Of a stretch of DNA of 64,000 nt, positions 52,901-62,800 are shown piece by piece. The stretch's first letter is position 1. Every line of letters begins with the position of its first letter. The DNA is from [Mycobacterium] crassicus (GTDB lineage Bacteria; Actinomycetota; Actinomycetes; Mycobacteriales; Mycobacteriaceae): contig NZ_CP084029.1 of assembly GCF_020181615.1 (NCBI RefSeq), positions 2,508,537 to 2,572,536 of the forward strand, read 5' to 3'. Below the pieces are notes generated by a model, which did not search any database, was not told the DNA's origin, and worked only from the letters and a program-made list of their open reading frames with translations. A program made the position numbers and the translations under genes.

Positions 52901-54393
52901 GCCAGGGTGTAGGCCACATCCGGCAGGTTGGGTGCGTGCGCGTCGTCGCCGGTGAGCTCGGCGGCCAGGTCGCTGCGTCCCTGCGCCAGCGCCTCGGAGG
53001 TGCGGGCCGAGAGCAGCAGCACCTCGGGGCCGGGCCGAGATGGCGCAGATGCCGCGGCATCTTCCGGCCACTCTTCGACGATGACGTGGGCGTTGGTGCC
53101 GCCCACCCCGAACGAGCTGACACCGGCGCGCCGGATGCCGTCCCACTCCCACGGGCCGTACTCGCCGCGGATCCGGAACGGACCGTTGTCCAGGTGCAGT
53201 TCCGGGTTGGGGCTGGTGTAGTGCAGCGTGCCGGGGATCGCCCGGTGCTTGAGGCACAGGATGGTCTTGATGAGGCTGGCGATGCCGGCCGCCGATTCCA
53301 GGTGCCCGATGTTGGACTTGACCGATCCCACGTAGCAGGGACCCTGCCGCTGCTCTTCGGAGACCGCGAAAGCCTGTCGCAGGCCCTCGATCTCGATCGG
53401 GTCGCCCAGCGGGGTCGCGGTGCCGTGCGACTCGATGTAGCTGATGGTGGAGGCGTCCACCTCGGCGACCGCGTGCGCCTCGGCGATCACGTCGGCCTGC
53501 CCGGCCGCGGTCGGCGCGGCGTAGGTCATCTTGGTGCCGCCGTCGTTGTTCAGCGCCGAGCCCCGGATCACCGCGTGGATCTGGTCACCGTCGTCGACGG
53601 CGTCGGCCAGTGCCTTGAGCACCACCACGCCGACACCGCTGGAGAAGATCGTGCCGTCGGCGCGCACGTCGAACGGCCGGCAGTGCCCGGTTCCCGACAC
53701 CATCGAGCCCGGTTCGTGCCAGTACCCGACGTGGTGCGGCACCCGCAGGGACGAGCCGCCGGCCAGGGCCATCTCGCACTCGCCGTTGAGGATGCTCTGG
53801 CAGGCCAGGTGCAGCGCGACCAGCGCCGAGGAGCACGCGGTCTGTACCGACAGCGCGGGGCCGTGCAGGTCGAGCTGGTGGGCCACCCGGGTGGCCAGGT
53901 AGTCCTTGTCGTTCTGCAGCGACAGGTTGACCATCTCGAAGCTGACGCCCTGACCCAGGATGACGTTCGGGTCGTAGTGCGACATCAGGTTGTGCAGCAG
54001 GTAACCGCTGGTGGTGCTGGTTCCGTAGACGCCGACGGAGCCCTCGATCTTTCCGGGCTGGTAGCCGGCGTCCTCCAGGGCGTGCCAGGCGGTCTGCAGG
54101 AACAGGCGGTGCTGCGGGTCCAGGGTGCGCGCGGCCAGCGGGGTGAACCCGAAGAAGGTCGCGTCGAACTCGTCGATGCCTTCGAGCAGCGCGGCCCGGC
54201 GCACATAGTTGTGGTTGGCCAGCGCCTTGTCCGTCACGCCGTTGGCGCGCAGTTCGTCCTCGGAGAGCGTGACGATGGACTCGATGCCGTTGCGCAGGTT
54301 GTTCCAGTACGCCGACAGGGTGCGGGCGCCCGGAAAGCGCCCGGCCATGCCGATGACCGCGATCGCGTTGGCGGGCACTTCGTTGTTGGTCAC
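49990..54393 (-). CDS. PpsE-like type I polyketide synthase (KS-AT-ACP-condensation)
   Basis: 1467 aa, close to the length of M. tuberculosis PpsE (about 1490). Domains: KS about 10-430 with VQTACSSALVALH, SHGTATPLGDPIE and VKSNIGHLESAAG; AT about 545-850 with GHSIGEYAAA and the HAFH motif near 731 that favours malonyl-CoA; a Gly/Ala/Ser-rich linker; ACP with DIGGDSLVAI near residue 956; and a C-terminal condensation-like domain from about 1030. The last lacks HHxxxDG, having LHATVGDE instead. No KR, DH or ER is present, so a beta-keto group would remain, as in phthiodiolone. The GTG overlaps the preceding synthase stop as GTGA, with AGGAGA upstream. It is the final extension module, handing product to PapA5. 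Confidence 0.93.
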   Translation of the reverse strand: MTNNEVPANAIAVIGMAGRFPGARTLSAYWNNLRNGIESIVTLSEDELRANGVTDKALANHNYVRRAALLEGIDEFDATFFGFTPLAARTLDPQHRLFLQTAWHALEDAGYQPGKIEGSVGVYGTSTTSGYLLHNLMSHYDPNVILGQGVSFEMVNLSLQNDKDYLATRVAHQLDLHGPALSVQTACSSALVALHLACQSILNGECEMALAGGSSLRVPHHVGYWHEPGSMVSGTGHCRPFDVRADGTIFSSGVGVVVLKALADAVDDGDQIHAVIRGSALNNDGGTKMTYAAPTAAGQADVIAEAHAVAEVDASTISYIESHGTATPLGDPIEIEGLRQAFAVSEEQRQGPCYVGSVKSNIGHLESAAGIASLIKTILCLKHRAIPGTLHYTSPNPELHLDNGPFRIRGEYGPWEWDGIRRAGVSSFGVGGTNAHVIVEEWPEDAAASAPSRPGPEVLLLSARTSEALAQGRSDLAAELTGDDAHAPNLPDVAYTLARRHPENLRLAAVVADRADAATVLGAEDSENVFIGEGLSDVDATDRVVFLFPGQGAQHIGMARGLYDNEPVFAEYFDACAAGFEAELGYDLRAMIFEGTSRDLERTDRTQPALFTVEYALAKLVESYGVRPAALVGHSIGEYAAATVAGVFDLDTAIKVVAMRARLMHAAPRGVMVAVPISADAVGAYLTGDVDLAAVNDPDGCVVAGSEADIRAFTEALKQAGINARRVRTSHAFHSRLMDSMISEFTAFLSRQTLREPKIPLLSNLTGTQMAPSEATNPATWARSVRATVRFADEIDTVLGDPHRVLVEVGPGATLTASAARNPKFADGHRAVRLMRHHAQNRDDRDTFLLALGQLWAAGVDVDWSPLRGGYQPKRVTVPGYPFERQRHWLEHNVGATWVSGSGAAGGAAAGGQSGSDGAGGSTGASMESTLQRIWAICLGVGSVERTANFFDIGGDSLVAISVAMAASHEGLDITPQDLYDNPTVAALAKVLTARYAAGGLGRQSLGEVEHPPVPPNITYFLENGVREHGRWRIPLILRLRPDVSVDDVRAVLTAVVNHHDALRLRITERAGTWEQRVVEPGEFGEISTHSLPEGLTAEHDAVRTLLAEHIREQDLSSPPLTALYIRGAAGDLCYLALSLHATVGDEASRDILVTDIFTAFGQKLGGNDIELQPVGVGWAEWSQRCAGLATHPAVLESREAWLKTARAATLRVGAEIAEPPAAADLAKISSALDAADTSEIDDARRRLRLPINEILLAALGRAVASAVGEGTLAVDMGGAGRSVLKPDVDLRRTVGWFTTVYPVALDCSPQSRTSARQLLDEVHETLAGVPHYGIGYGLLRYLYAPTARLFDSVQPADVHFDYVGAIPELPSLGDAPVQFDPDIAMPVREAIPGLGHALELRAYRTGGVLHLDWWHDSRRIEESAVRAIADGFSTAVMELVRAATAEEDLATEGQAGEDEMALVELS

Positions 54394-57300
54394 GAACGGT
54401 CTCCTACTTTTCGCCGCGCCGCCGCCCGCTGACGTGCCGCGGCACGCTGCTGGGCCCGGCCCCGAACACCGCCGTCATCGCCGGCGCCGTCGGCATTCTC
54501 GGCCTGGGCGAGGCCGAGCTGGCGAGCCAGGTCGGCGGCAAGGTCGTTCAATGAGGCACCCTGCAGCAGCAGTGCCACCGGGGGCTCGGCACCGAAGTCA
54601 CCGCGCACGGTGTTGCGGATGCGCACCGCCATCAGCGAATCCATGCCGAGCTCGGTCAACGGCCGGGCCGGGTCGATGACGCTGCCCTTGGGGTAACCCA
54701 TGATCGCCATGATCCGCGAACCCAACCGCGCCACAACCGCTTTGGTGGCCTCGGCGGCGTCGAGCTGCTTGAGGCCCTCCGGGCCGGGCCAGTCGTCATC
54801 CTCGTCGTCGAGGTCGAGTTCGTCGGCGAGGGTGGCGAAGTAACCGAGTTGCTGCAGTTCCGGGAAGGCCGCGGCCACCCGGTCCAGGCGCAGCCGCGCG
54901 ACGCCGATCCGGGACAGATCGCCGCCGAGAATCGCCTCGAGGGCCTCCATGCCTTCGTCGGGGTTGATCGGGTCCAGGGCGCTGAACTTGAGTTCCTGGG
55001 CGACGCCGACGCCGGACCACTGACCCCAGTTGATGGTGATCGCCGGCAGGCCGGCCGACCGCCGCCACGCCACCAGGCCGTCCAGCCAGGCGCTGGCCGC
55101 GGCGTAGGAACCCTGCCCGGGTGCGCCCAGCAGCGACGAGGTCGAGGAGAACCCGACCCACCAGTCCAGGTCTTTGCCGGCGGTGGCCACATGCAGGCGC
55201 AGTGCTGCGGCGGCCTTGGGCGCCCACACCCGGTCCAGGGTGTCCTTGTCGATGCCGACCACGATCTGGTCGTCGATGACCGCGGCGCCGTGGATGACAC
55301 CGCGCAGGACCAGACCGGTCTGCTCGGCGGCGGCGACCAGACTCTCGGCTACCCCCGGTGCGGCGAGATCGCCTGAGACGACCGCGATCTGGGCCTTCTG
55401 CTCGAGTTCGGCGATTATCGCGCGCTGCTCGTCGGAGGGCTGCGAACGGCTGTTGAGCACGATGCGTGCGGCGCCCTGCTCGATCAGCCATCGGGCGACG
55501 ACCAAACCGATGCCGCCCAGTCCGCCGGTCAGCACATAGGCGCCGTCGGACCGCACGGCCGGGGTACCGGTGGGGTTCAGACTGGCCCGCTTGAGCCGTT
55601 CGGCGAAGCGATTCTCCCCGCGCCACGCCACCACGTCGTCGGTGCTCGCCAGCCCCAGTTCGGTGATCAGCGCCGCCGCCGGGTCCGCCGAAGCGTCCAG
55701 GTCGACGACGCCGGTGTGCAGGTCGGGGTGCTCGTAGGCCAGCACCCGCACCAGGCCCTTGAGGGCGCTGATCGACGGATCCCCCGCCTCATCACCCACG
55801 GTCAAGCCGTTGCGGCCCACCAGCCACAGCCGCGGCGGGGTGCCGTGCCAGCCGCTGACGATGGTGCGCACCGTCGAGGCGACCGACCAGGCCAGCTCGC
55901 GGCCGCGAGATGGTGCATCTCCGGCCTCGGTGCCGTCGAAAGCCTTGCTCGCGGCCAGCACCACCACCCCGACCGGGGGCCGGTCCGGGTCGTCGGCGGT
56001 CCGCGCGAACGCCTCGCGCACCGCGAGTTCGTTGGTCAGATCCGCGGTGATCACCCGGCGGCTGTCGGAGCCGAAGCGGGCGGCGAAATCGGTTGCCAGT
56101 GCCTCGGTTTCGGCGCCCTCGGTCAGCACCAACCAGCTGCCGTCGGGGGCGGCCGCCGGCTGCGCGGGAGCAGGCGCGTCGACCCACTCGGCGTCGAAGA
56201 TCTTCTGGGTCAGCGGCAGCGGGACGGTGCGGCGCTGCACCCGCTGCAGGTAGATCCCGGACAGCTCGGCGGTGACCGTGCCGGTGTCGTTGGTCAGGGT
56301 GACCCGGCCCAGGATTCCGCTGTCGTCGTGGCTGACCAGCTCGGCGTGGCCACGGGCCCGGCGGCCCACCTCACCGAAGATCCGGATGGACTCGACCGCC
56401 ACCGGCAGGTAGGTGGCCTCCTCCATGCCGGCCGAACCCATCAGCGACTCGTCGGGCAGCGCCGCGGCCAGGCACTGCAGCGCCGCGTCCAGCATCACCG
56501 GGTGGATGCGGTAGCCGCGGTGCGCGGTCGCCTCGTCGGGCAGCACGATCTCTGCCTCGGACACACCGCCGGGCTTGCGCACGATGCGGGTCAGCGCGGC
56601 GAACGCCGGCCCGTGCTGCAGGCCGGTGCCGCGCAGTGCGGTGTAGAGGTCGGCCGGTGACAGCGTGGTACCGCCGCCGGCGGTCGACGGACGTTGCGGT
56701 TCGGCGGGCTGCGCCGCCGCGGCCCGGGCCACGGCGTGGCGCGACCAGCTGCCGCCGGCCGGGCGGGAGTGGATCTCGATCCGCAGTTCATCGGAACCGT
56801 CGGCGTCGTGCAGCAGCCGGGTGGTGACCTCGGTCCGCTCGTCGACGCGCAGCATCTGCTCGACCTCGACCCGGTCCACCGCGACGTCGGATGCCGGCAG
56901 GCCCAGGGCCTCGCCCGCCGCGGCCAGCGCCATCTCGGCGAAGCCGGTGGCGGGCATCACGACCTGGCCGTGCACCTTGTGGTGCGCCATCCACGCGACG
57001 ACGTCGGTGCCCACGTCGGCCTGCCAGACGTGGCCGTGGCCCGACGGCAACTCGACGTGAATGCCCAGCAGCGGATGCGCGTCGGCGCTGTGGCGGCTCG
57101 CGGCAACCGGCGCCGCCCAGTACCGGACGTGCTGCCACGGCCGGGGCGGCAGGTCGGCGCGGCCGATCCCCCCATCCGGTTCCGGCGCGTCGACCGCCGG
57201 CGGCGCCACCGCGGCCAGGTTGGTGTGGAAGCTCAGCGCCTCGGGCTGGTCGCGCAGTAGGGTGCCGGTCACGACGGCATCGCCGGCGGGGCGCGCCGTC

Positions 57301-59807
57301 TCCAGGTTGCCGTTGATCGCGTGGCTGAGCAGCGGGTGCGGGCTGACCTCGATGAAGGTGGCGTGCCCGGCGGCGGCCGCGGTCACGGCCTGGGCGAACC
57401 GCACCGGGTTGCGCAGGTTGTGCACCCAGTAGTCCGCATCGAATGCCGGCGTGTCACTGGGGGTTTGACCGACAGTGCTGATCAGCGGGATCTTCGCCGC
57501 GGACGGCGTCAGGTCTGCGAGCATGGTCCGAAGCTCACCCAGGATCGGGTCGACGGTGGGGTGATGCGAGGCCACGTCCACCTCGACGCGCCTGGCGAGC
57601 TTGCCCTGGGCGTCGACGATCGCGACCACCGCGTCGACCTGGTCGGGCGGGCCGGCGATCACGGTCTGCTGCGGCGCCGCGTAGACCGCCACGGTGATGT
57701 CGGGGTGCTGGGCGACCAGCTTCTCGGCGGCCTCGGCGTCCAGTTCCAGCAGTGCCATCGCGCCCTGGCCGCTCAATCGGGCCATCAGCTTCGACCGGGT
57801 GGCGATCACCTTCAGGCCGTCCGCGGGGCTCAGCGCACCGGCCACCACGGCCGCGGCCACCTCCCCCATCGAGTGCCCGATCACCGCGTCCGGCTCGACT
57901 CCGTGGGAGCGCCACAGCGCGGTCAACGCCAGCTGCATGCCCACCAGTACCGGCTGAATGCGGTCGATGCCGACCACCGGCTCACCGGATTCCAGTACGC
58001 CACGCAGCGAGAATCCAACCTGCGCAACGAAATCGGGCTCCAGCTCGTCGACGGCGGCAGCGAACGCCGGCTCATCGGCCAGCAGTTGGCGGCCCATGCC
58101 GGCCCACTGCGAACCCTGGCCGGAGTACAGGAACACGGTTCCTTTACCGCCCTTGGCACCGCGCGTGCCGACCACACCCGGTGCCGGGTAGCCCCCGGCG
58201 ACCGCGCGCAGCCCGGTCAGTGCCTGCTCTGCGTCGCGCGCGCTGACGGTCGCGAACTTGGCGTAGCGGCTGCGGTGGTAATTCAGGGTGTTGGCGACAT
58301 CGGCCAGTGGCACCCCTGAACCGGGGCCCGTCATCCAGTCCGCCAGCGTCGCGGCCCATTCCGCCACCCGCTGCTCGGTCTTGCCCGAGATCACCAGCGT
58401 GCTCACCGGGTCGGCCGGGACCGGGCCGGGAACCGGGTCCGGACCCTGCTCGAGCACCACGTGGGCGTTGGTTCCGCCCAGCCCAAACGACGACACCGCG
58501 GCCCGTCGCGGGCCCTCGGCCGCCGGCCAGGGTGTCATCTCGGTGGGGACGAACAGCCGCGTCGGGCTCGGGTCGATCGCCGGGTTCCATTTGGAGAAGT
58601 GCAGATTCGGCGGGATCTGCCCGCGCTGCACCGATAGCGCGGCCTTGATGAAGCCGGCGATCCCGGCGGCGGCCTCCAGGTGGCCGATGTTGGTCTTGAC
58701 CGCACCCAGCGCGCACTTGTCGGCGCCCCGTCCGTAGACGTCGGCGAGCGCTTCGAATTCGATCGGGTCACCCAAAGCTGTTCCGGTGCCGTGGGTTTCG
58801 ATGAGGTTCACCGAGTTAGCCGCGACGTCGGCACTGCGCAACGCCCGGGTGATCGCGTCGATCTGGGCAATCGTGTTCGGTGCCGTCAGCCCGTTGGACT
58901 TGCCGTCCTGGTTGATCGCCGAGCCGCGTACCACCGCCAGCACCCGGTCGCCGTCACGGATGGCGTCGGTGAGGCGCTTGAGCACCACGATGCCGCCGCC
59001 CTCGCCGCGGACGAATCCGTCAGCCCCGGCGTCGAAGCTGTGGCATCGGCCCCGCGGGGAGAGCATCCCCCACTTGGCCATGGCGATCTGGGTTTCCGGT
59101 CGCAAGATGAGACTGACGCCGCCGGCCAGGGCCAGGTCGCTCTCTCGCATCCGCAGGCTCTGGCAGGCCATGTGAATGGTCACCAGCGACGACGAACATG
59201 CCGAGTCCATCGCGACCGCGGGGCCGCGCAGCCCCAGCAGGTAGGCGATTCGGCCGACAGCGACGGCGTGAGCGTTGCCGGTCGCCGAGTAGCCGTCGAT
59301 GGCATCCGGGTTGGACGCCGAAATTCCTTGGTATTCGGTGTAATACACACCCATCATCACGGCGGATCGGATACCGGACAGCCGCTCCGGCGACATTCCG
59401 GCGTGTTCCAGTGCCTCCCAGGCCACTTCGAGCATCAGCCGCTGCTGCGGGTCCATCGCCTCGGCTTCGCGTGGCGAGATTCCGAAGAAGTCGGCATCGA
59501 AGCCGGCCACGTCATCGGTGAAGCCACCCCACTTCGACGACATCCGCCCGGGCGCCAGTGGGTCCGGGTCGTAGTACGCGTCGGCGTCCCAACGGTCCGC
59601 GGGGATTTCGGTGATCGCGTCCCGACCGCCTGCGAGCAGGTCCCAATAGGCCTCCGGGCCCGAGGCGCCGCCGGGGAACCGGCAGCCGATCCCGACGACG
59701 GCGATCGGCTCGGCCGCGGCGATCCGCGACGCCTTGTCGAACTGCTCGGTCAGGGCCCCCCGCTTGTCGGCGCCCATCGCCGACATCCTGTTGAAGATCG
59801 TCGTCAT
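54390..59807 (-). CDS. PpsD-like type I polyketide synthase (KS-AT-DH-KR-ACP)
   Basis: 1805 aa, one extension module. KS about 35-455: MDSACSSSLVTIHMA near 204, ETHGTGTALGDPIE and VKTNIGHLEAAAG. AT about 555-850: GHSMGEVAAA near 643 and a VASH motif near 745, nearer to methylmalonyl than to malonyl signatures. DH from about 912 with HKVHGQVVMP (HxxxGxxxxP intact). KR from about 1425: LTGGLGGIG and SYAAAS, where the usual fourth-residue Asn after the catalytic Tyr is Ser. ACP serine in GMDSLMAV near 1724. No ER, as in M. tuberculosis PpsD, which relies on a separate enoyl reductase. ATG at 59807 overlaps the upstream stop as TGATG; a TTG one codon earlier is not used. The C-terminus is rich in Arg and Ala (RAQQRAAARQRAAAR). 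Confidence 0.93.
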   Translation of the reverse strand: MTTIFNRMSAMGADKRGALTEQFDKASRIAAAEPIAVVGIGCRFPGGASGPEAYWDLLAGGRDAITEIPADRWDADAYYDPDPLAPGRMSSKWGGFTDDVAGFDADFFGISPREAEAMDPQQRLMLEVAWEALEHAGMSPERLSGIRSAVMMGVYYTEYQGISASNPDAIDGYSATGNAHAVAVGRIAYLLGLRGPAVAMDSACSSSLVTIHMACQSLRMRESDLALAGGVSLILRPETQIAMAKWGMLSPRGRCHSFDAGADGFVRGEGGGIVVLKRLTDAIRDGDRVLAVVRGSAINQDGKSNGLTAPNTIAQIDAITRALRSADVAANSVNLIETHGTGTALGDPIEFEALADVYGRGADKCALGAVKTNIGHLEAAAGIAGFIKAALSVQRGQIPPNLHFSKWNPAIDPSPTRLFVPTEMTPWPAAEGPRRAAVSSFGLGGTNAHVVLEQGPDPVPGPVPADPVSTLVISGKTEQRVAEWAATLADWMTGPGSGVPLADVANTLNYHRSRYAKFATVSARDAEQALTGLRAVAGGYPAPGVVGTRGAKGGKGTVFLYSGQGSQWAGMGRQLLADEPAFAAAVDELEPDFVAQVGFSLRGVLESGEPVVGIDRIQPVLVGMQLALTALWRSHGVEPDAVIGHSMGEVAAAVVAGALSPADGLKVIATRSKLMARLSGQGAMALLELDAEAAEKLVAQHPDITVAVYAAPQQTVIAGPPDQVDAVVAIVDAQGKLARRVEVDVASHHPTVDPILGELRTMLADLTPSAAKIPLISTVGQTPSDTPAFDADYWVHNLRNPVRFAQAVTAAAAGHATFIEVSPHPLLSHAINGNLETARPAGDAVVTGTLLRDQPEALSFHTNLAAVAPPAVDAPEPDGGIGRADLPPRPWQHVRYWAAPVAASRHSADAHPLLGIHVELPSGHGHVWQADVGTDVVAWMAHHKVHGQVVMPATGFAEMALAAAGEALGLPASDVAVDRVEVEQMLRVDERTEVTTRLLHDADGSDELRIEIHSRPAGGSWSRHAVARAAAAQPAEPQRPSTAGGGTTLSPADLYTALRGTGLQHGPAFAALTRIVRKPGGVSEAEIVLPDEATAHRGYRIHPVMLDAALQCLAAALPDESLMGSAGMEEATYLPVAVESIRIFGEVGRRARGHAELVSHDDSGILGRVTLTNDTGTVTAELSGIYLQRVQRRTVPLPLTQKIFDAEWVDAPAPAQPAAAPDGSWLVLTEGAETEALATDFAARFGSDSRRVITADLTNELAVREAFARTADDPDRPPVGVVVLAASKAFDGTEAGDAPSRGRELAWSVASTVRTIVSGWHGTPPRLWLVGRNGLTVGDEAGDPSISALKGLVRVLAYEHPDLHTGVVDLDASADPAAALITELGLASTDDVVAWRGENRFAERLKRASLNPTGTPAVRSDGAYVLTGGLGGIGLVVARWLIEQGAARIVLNSRSQPSDEQRAIIAELEQKAQIAVVSGDLAAPGVAESLVAAAEQTGLVLRGVIHGAAVIDDQIVVGIDKDTLDRVWAPKAAAALRLHVATAGKDLDWWVGFSSTSSLLGAPGQGSYAAASAWLDGLVAWRRSAGLPAITINWGQWSGVGVAQELKFSALDPINPDEGMEALEAILGGDLSRIGVARLRLDRVAAAFPELQQLGYFATLADELDLDDEDDDWPGPEGLKQLDAAEATKAVVARLGSRIMAIMGYPKGSVIDPARPLTELGMDSLMAVRIRNTVRGDFGAEPPVALLLQGASLNDLAADLARQLGLAQAENADGAGDDGGVRGRAQQRAAARQRAAARRKVGDRS

Positions 59808-62800
59808 CAAAAACCGCTCTCGCTACCCGTCGAAGCCGACTCGACCTGATCGAACAACTCGTCCAGCACACCGCCGGACGCCGCGAACGTCAGATGGCCG
59901 TCGTCTTCCGCCTCGTCATCCGGCGTGGCGTACGCGGTGGCCAACAATCCCACCAGATGCGTCGCCAACGCCGAGATGCTGGGGTGGTTCCACAGCATCG
60001 ATGCCGACAAATCCACCCCCACCAACTGTTGTGTCTCCTTGAGCACCGTCATCGCAATCATCGAGTCCAGGCCCATTTCCGGGAACGGCTGGTCCACGTC
60101 GACCGCCGCCGCAGATGTCCGGAGCTCGCGGGCAAGGATAGCCTGCAGCCGCACCATCAACTCGCCGAGCCGCTCGTCGGCCGGGATCTGCGCCCAGTCC
60201 GGGGCACCGGTCGTCGAGGACTCCGATGCGCCGCCACTTGGCTGCTCACCCGCCTCAGCAGCACCGATAGTCACATCTGCCTCGCCGACGAGGTCCTCGA
60301 AGAAGGTCAGGTCCCGGAACTCCGGCGAGGTCGAGACCGCGCGGTCGATGCGCAGCCGTCCCACTCCGACCCGGGCGCCGATCCGGCCGGCGTCCATCCC
60401 GAGTACCGCGTCCAGCGCTTCGACGCCTTCGTCGGGACTGATCGGGTCCAGCACGCTCAGCGTCATCGAGCGCCCGAGGCCCACATCCGACCACTGGCCC
60501 CAGTTGATGGCGGTACCGGGCAGCCCGGCGGCGTGCCGCCACGTCATCAGGGCGTCCAGCCAGGCGTTGGAGGTGGCGTAGCCCAACTGGCCGGGCAGGC
60601 CCAGCAGCGCGGCCATCGAGGAGAACCCGACCCACCAGTCCAGCTGGTGCGCAGCGGTCGCGGCATGCAGCCGCGCCGCGCCGACGGCCTTGGCCGACCA
60701 GACGCTCTCCAGGCTGTCGCGGGTCACCGCGGTCACCAGGCCGTCGCCGAGCACACCGGCCGCGTGTACGACGCCGCGCAGCGCCAGGCCGGTCTCCTCG
60801 GCGGCTGCCACCAGTGCCTGGGCTACCCCGGGGGAACTGATGTCGCCGGCCACGAATGCGACCTGCGTGTCGGCGCCCAGCTCGGCGAGGACAGCGCGCT
60901 GCTCCTCGGAGGGCTCGCTGCGCCCGTTGAAGATGATGCGTCCGGCGCCACGGGCCGCCAGCCAGCGCGCCACCACGATGCCCAGACCGCCCAGCCCACC
61001 GGTGAGCAGGTAGGCGCCGTCGGCGCGGACCTGGGCTTGGGGTGCTTCTGCGCCCAGGGTTGCCCGGGTGAGCCGCTCGGTGTACCGCTGCCCGCCGCGC
61101 CAGGCGATCACATCGTCGCGCAGCGGTGCCTGCAGTTCGGCCAGCAGCGCACCGGCCAGGGCTTCGGTGTCCTGGCTGTCTTCCAGGTCGACCAGGGTGG
61201 CCCCCAGGTCCGGCTCGTCGGCAAGCACGCGGGCGAGCTCGCCGGGGAACCGCCAGGTGCGGACCACGCCCTTGAGCGCACCGACAGCGGGGTCACCGGG
61301 CTCGTGGCCGACGCTCAGTCCAGCGCGGCTGACCAGCCACAGCCGCGGGGACGCGCCGGGCCACCCGTCTACCGCCGCTCGGGCCGCCGTCGAGGCGGTC
61401 CAGATGAGTTCGCGGGCACGGGCCAGTTCACCCTCGGGGTCGGTGCCGTCGAACGCGTGACGCCCCAGCAGCACGACGACGCCGGCCGGCGGGTACGCGG
61501 GGTCGGCGCCGGCCTGCGCGACGGCCTCGGCCAGCGCCGGCTGGTCGGCGAACGGTCCGGTGACGACCTTGCGGCTCGGCCCGGCCAGCCGGGCCGAGAA
61601 CGCGGCGGCCAGTGCTTCGGATCCGGGCTCGGTGAGCAGCAGCCAGCTGCCTGCCGCCGCGCCGGTGGAGTCCGGTGCCGGGCTGGGTGCCCATTCGGTG
61701 GCGTAGAGCTTGTGCTCCAGCGGGAGCCGCAGGCTGCGCGGGTCAAGCGGACGCAGTTGGACGCCGGTGAGCTCGGCGATCGCAGTGCCGTCGGCACCGG
61801 TGAGCACGACCCGACCGGTGACGGCTGCGTCGTCGGTCCCGGTGATCTCGGTGAAGCAGTGCACCTGGCGTCCGGCGGGGGCGAATACCCGTACCGCGGC
61901 GACCGCCGCCGGTGCGTAACCCAATCCGTCGTCGGCGACCTGGATCGCCGACGCCAGCTTGCGCAGGGCGGCGTCCAGCAGCGCCGGGTGCAGGCAATAG
62001 GCGGGGTGGGCGGCTGCACTCTCCGGCAGCGCGAGCGGGTCCCCGGGGGTCATCTCGGCGCCCGGCTCGGCCGCGGCGATGACGGCGTGCGCGTGGCGGG
62101 TCCAGGCTTCGCCGGTGGCTCGGGCGTGGATCTCGACCCGAGTCTGGCCGTCGGCCTGGTTCAGCTGGGTGGTCACCTGCATGCCGCCGTCGAGCACCAG
62201 CGGCTGCTCGATCTCGAGGCCGCTGACCATGATCGCCTCGGCGGGCGTGCCCAGGGCCTGGCTGCCGGCGGCCAGTGCCATCTCGATCAGAGCCGCGGCC
62301 GGCAACACCGACTGGCCCTGCACCGGGCTCGCGCCCAGCCATGACAGCACCTCGGGCCCCAGGGTGGTCTGCCACATGTGGTCGCGGCCGCTGAGCATCT
62401 CGACGTGCGCCCCGAGCAGCGGGTGGGTGTCGGGTGCCTGGCCGGCGGCCCGCGCGGGTGCGACGAGCCAGTGCCGGGTGTGCTGCCAGACCGAGGTGGG
62501 CAGTTCGGCGAAGCCGCCGGGCGTGCCTGCGCCGGCGCCGAGTTCGGCCAGCTGCAGGTGGAAGCTCAGGGTTTCGTCGTCGCCACGGCGCAGGGTGGAC
62601 GCCACGGTCACCGGTTCGCCGGTGGCTGCTTCGGCGGTCTCGATGATCGAGTGGGTCAGCAGTGGGTGCGGGCTGATCTCGATGAACGTGGTGTGGTCTT
62701 GCGCCGCTGTGGTGATGGCCTGGCTCACCAGTGCCGGCCGGCGCACGTTGTTGACCCAGTAGTCCGCGTCGAGGACCGGTGTGGGCCCGGTCGGATCCAC

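Noticed and set aside
51832..54432. Plus-strand open frame of 866 codons opposite the PpsE-like gene, and similar ones at 28988-32401, 21422-23797 and 59894-62344
   Set aside because: All lie opposite genes with clear domains and have low-complexity Arg/Gly/His translations.
59808..59810. TTG start for the PpsD-like synthase
   Set aside because: The ATG one codon later, in TGATG overlap with the upstream stop, is more likely.
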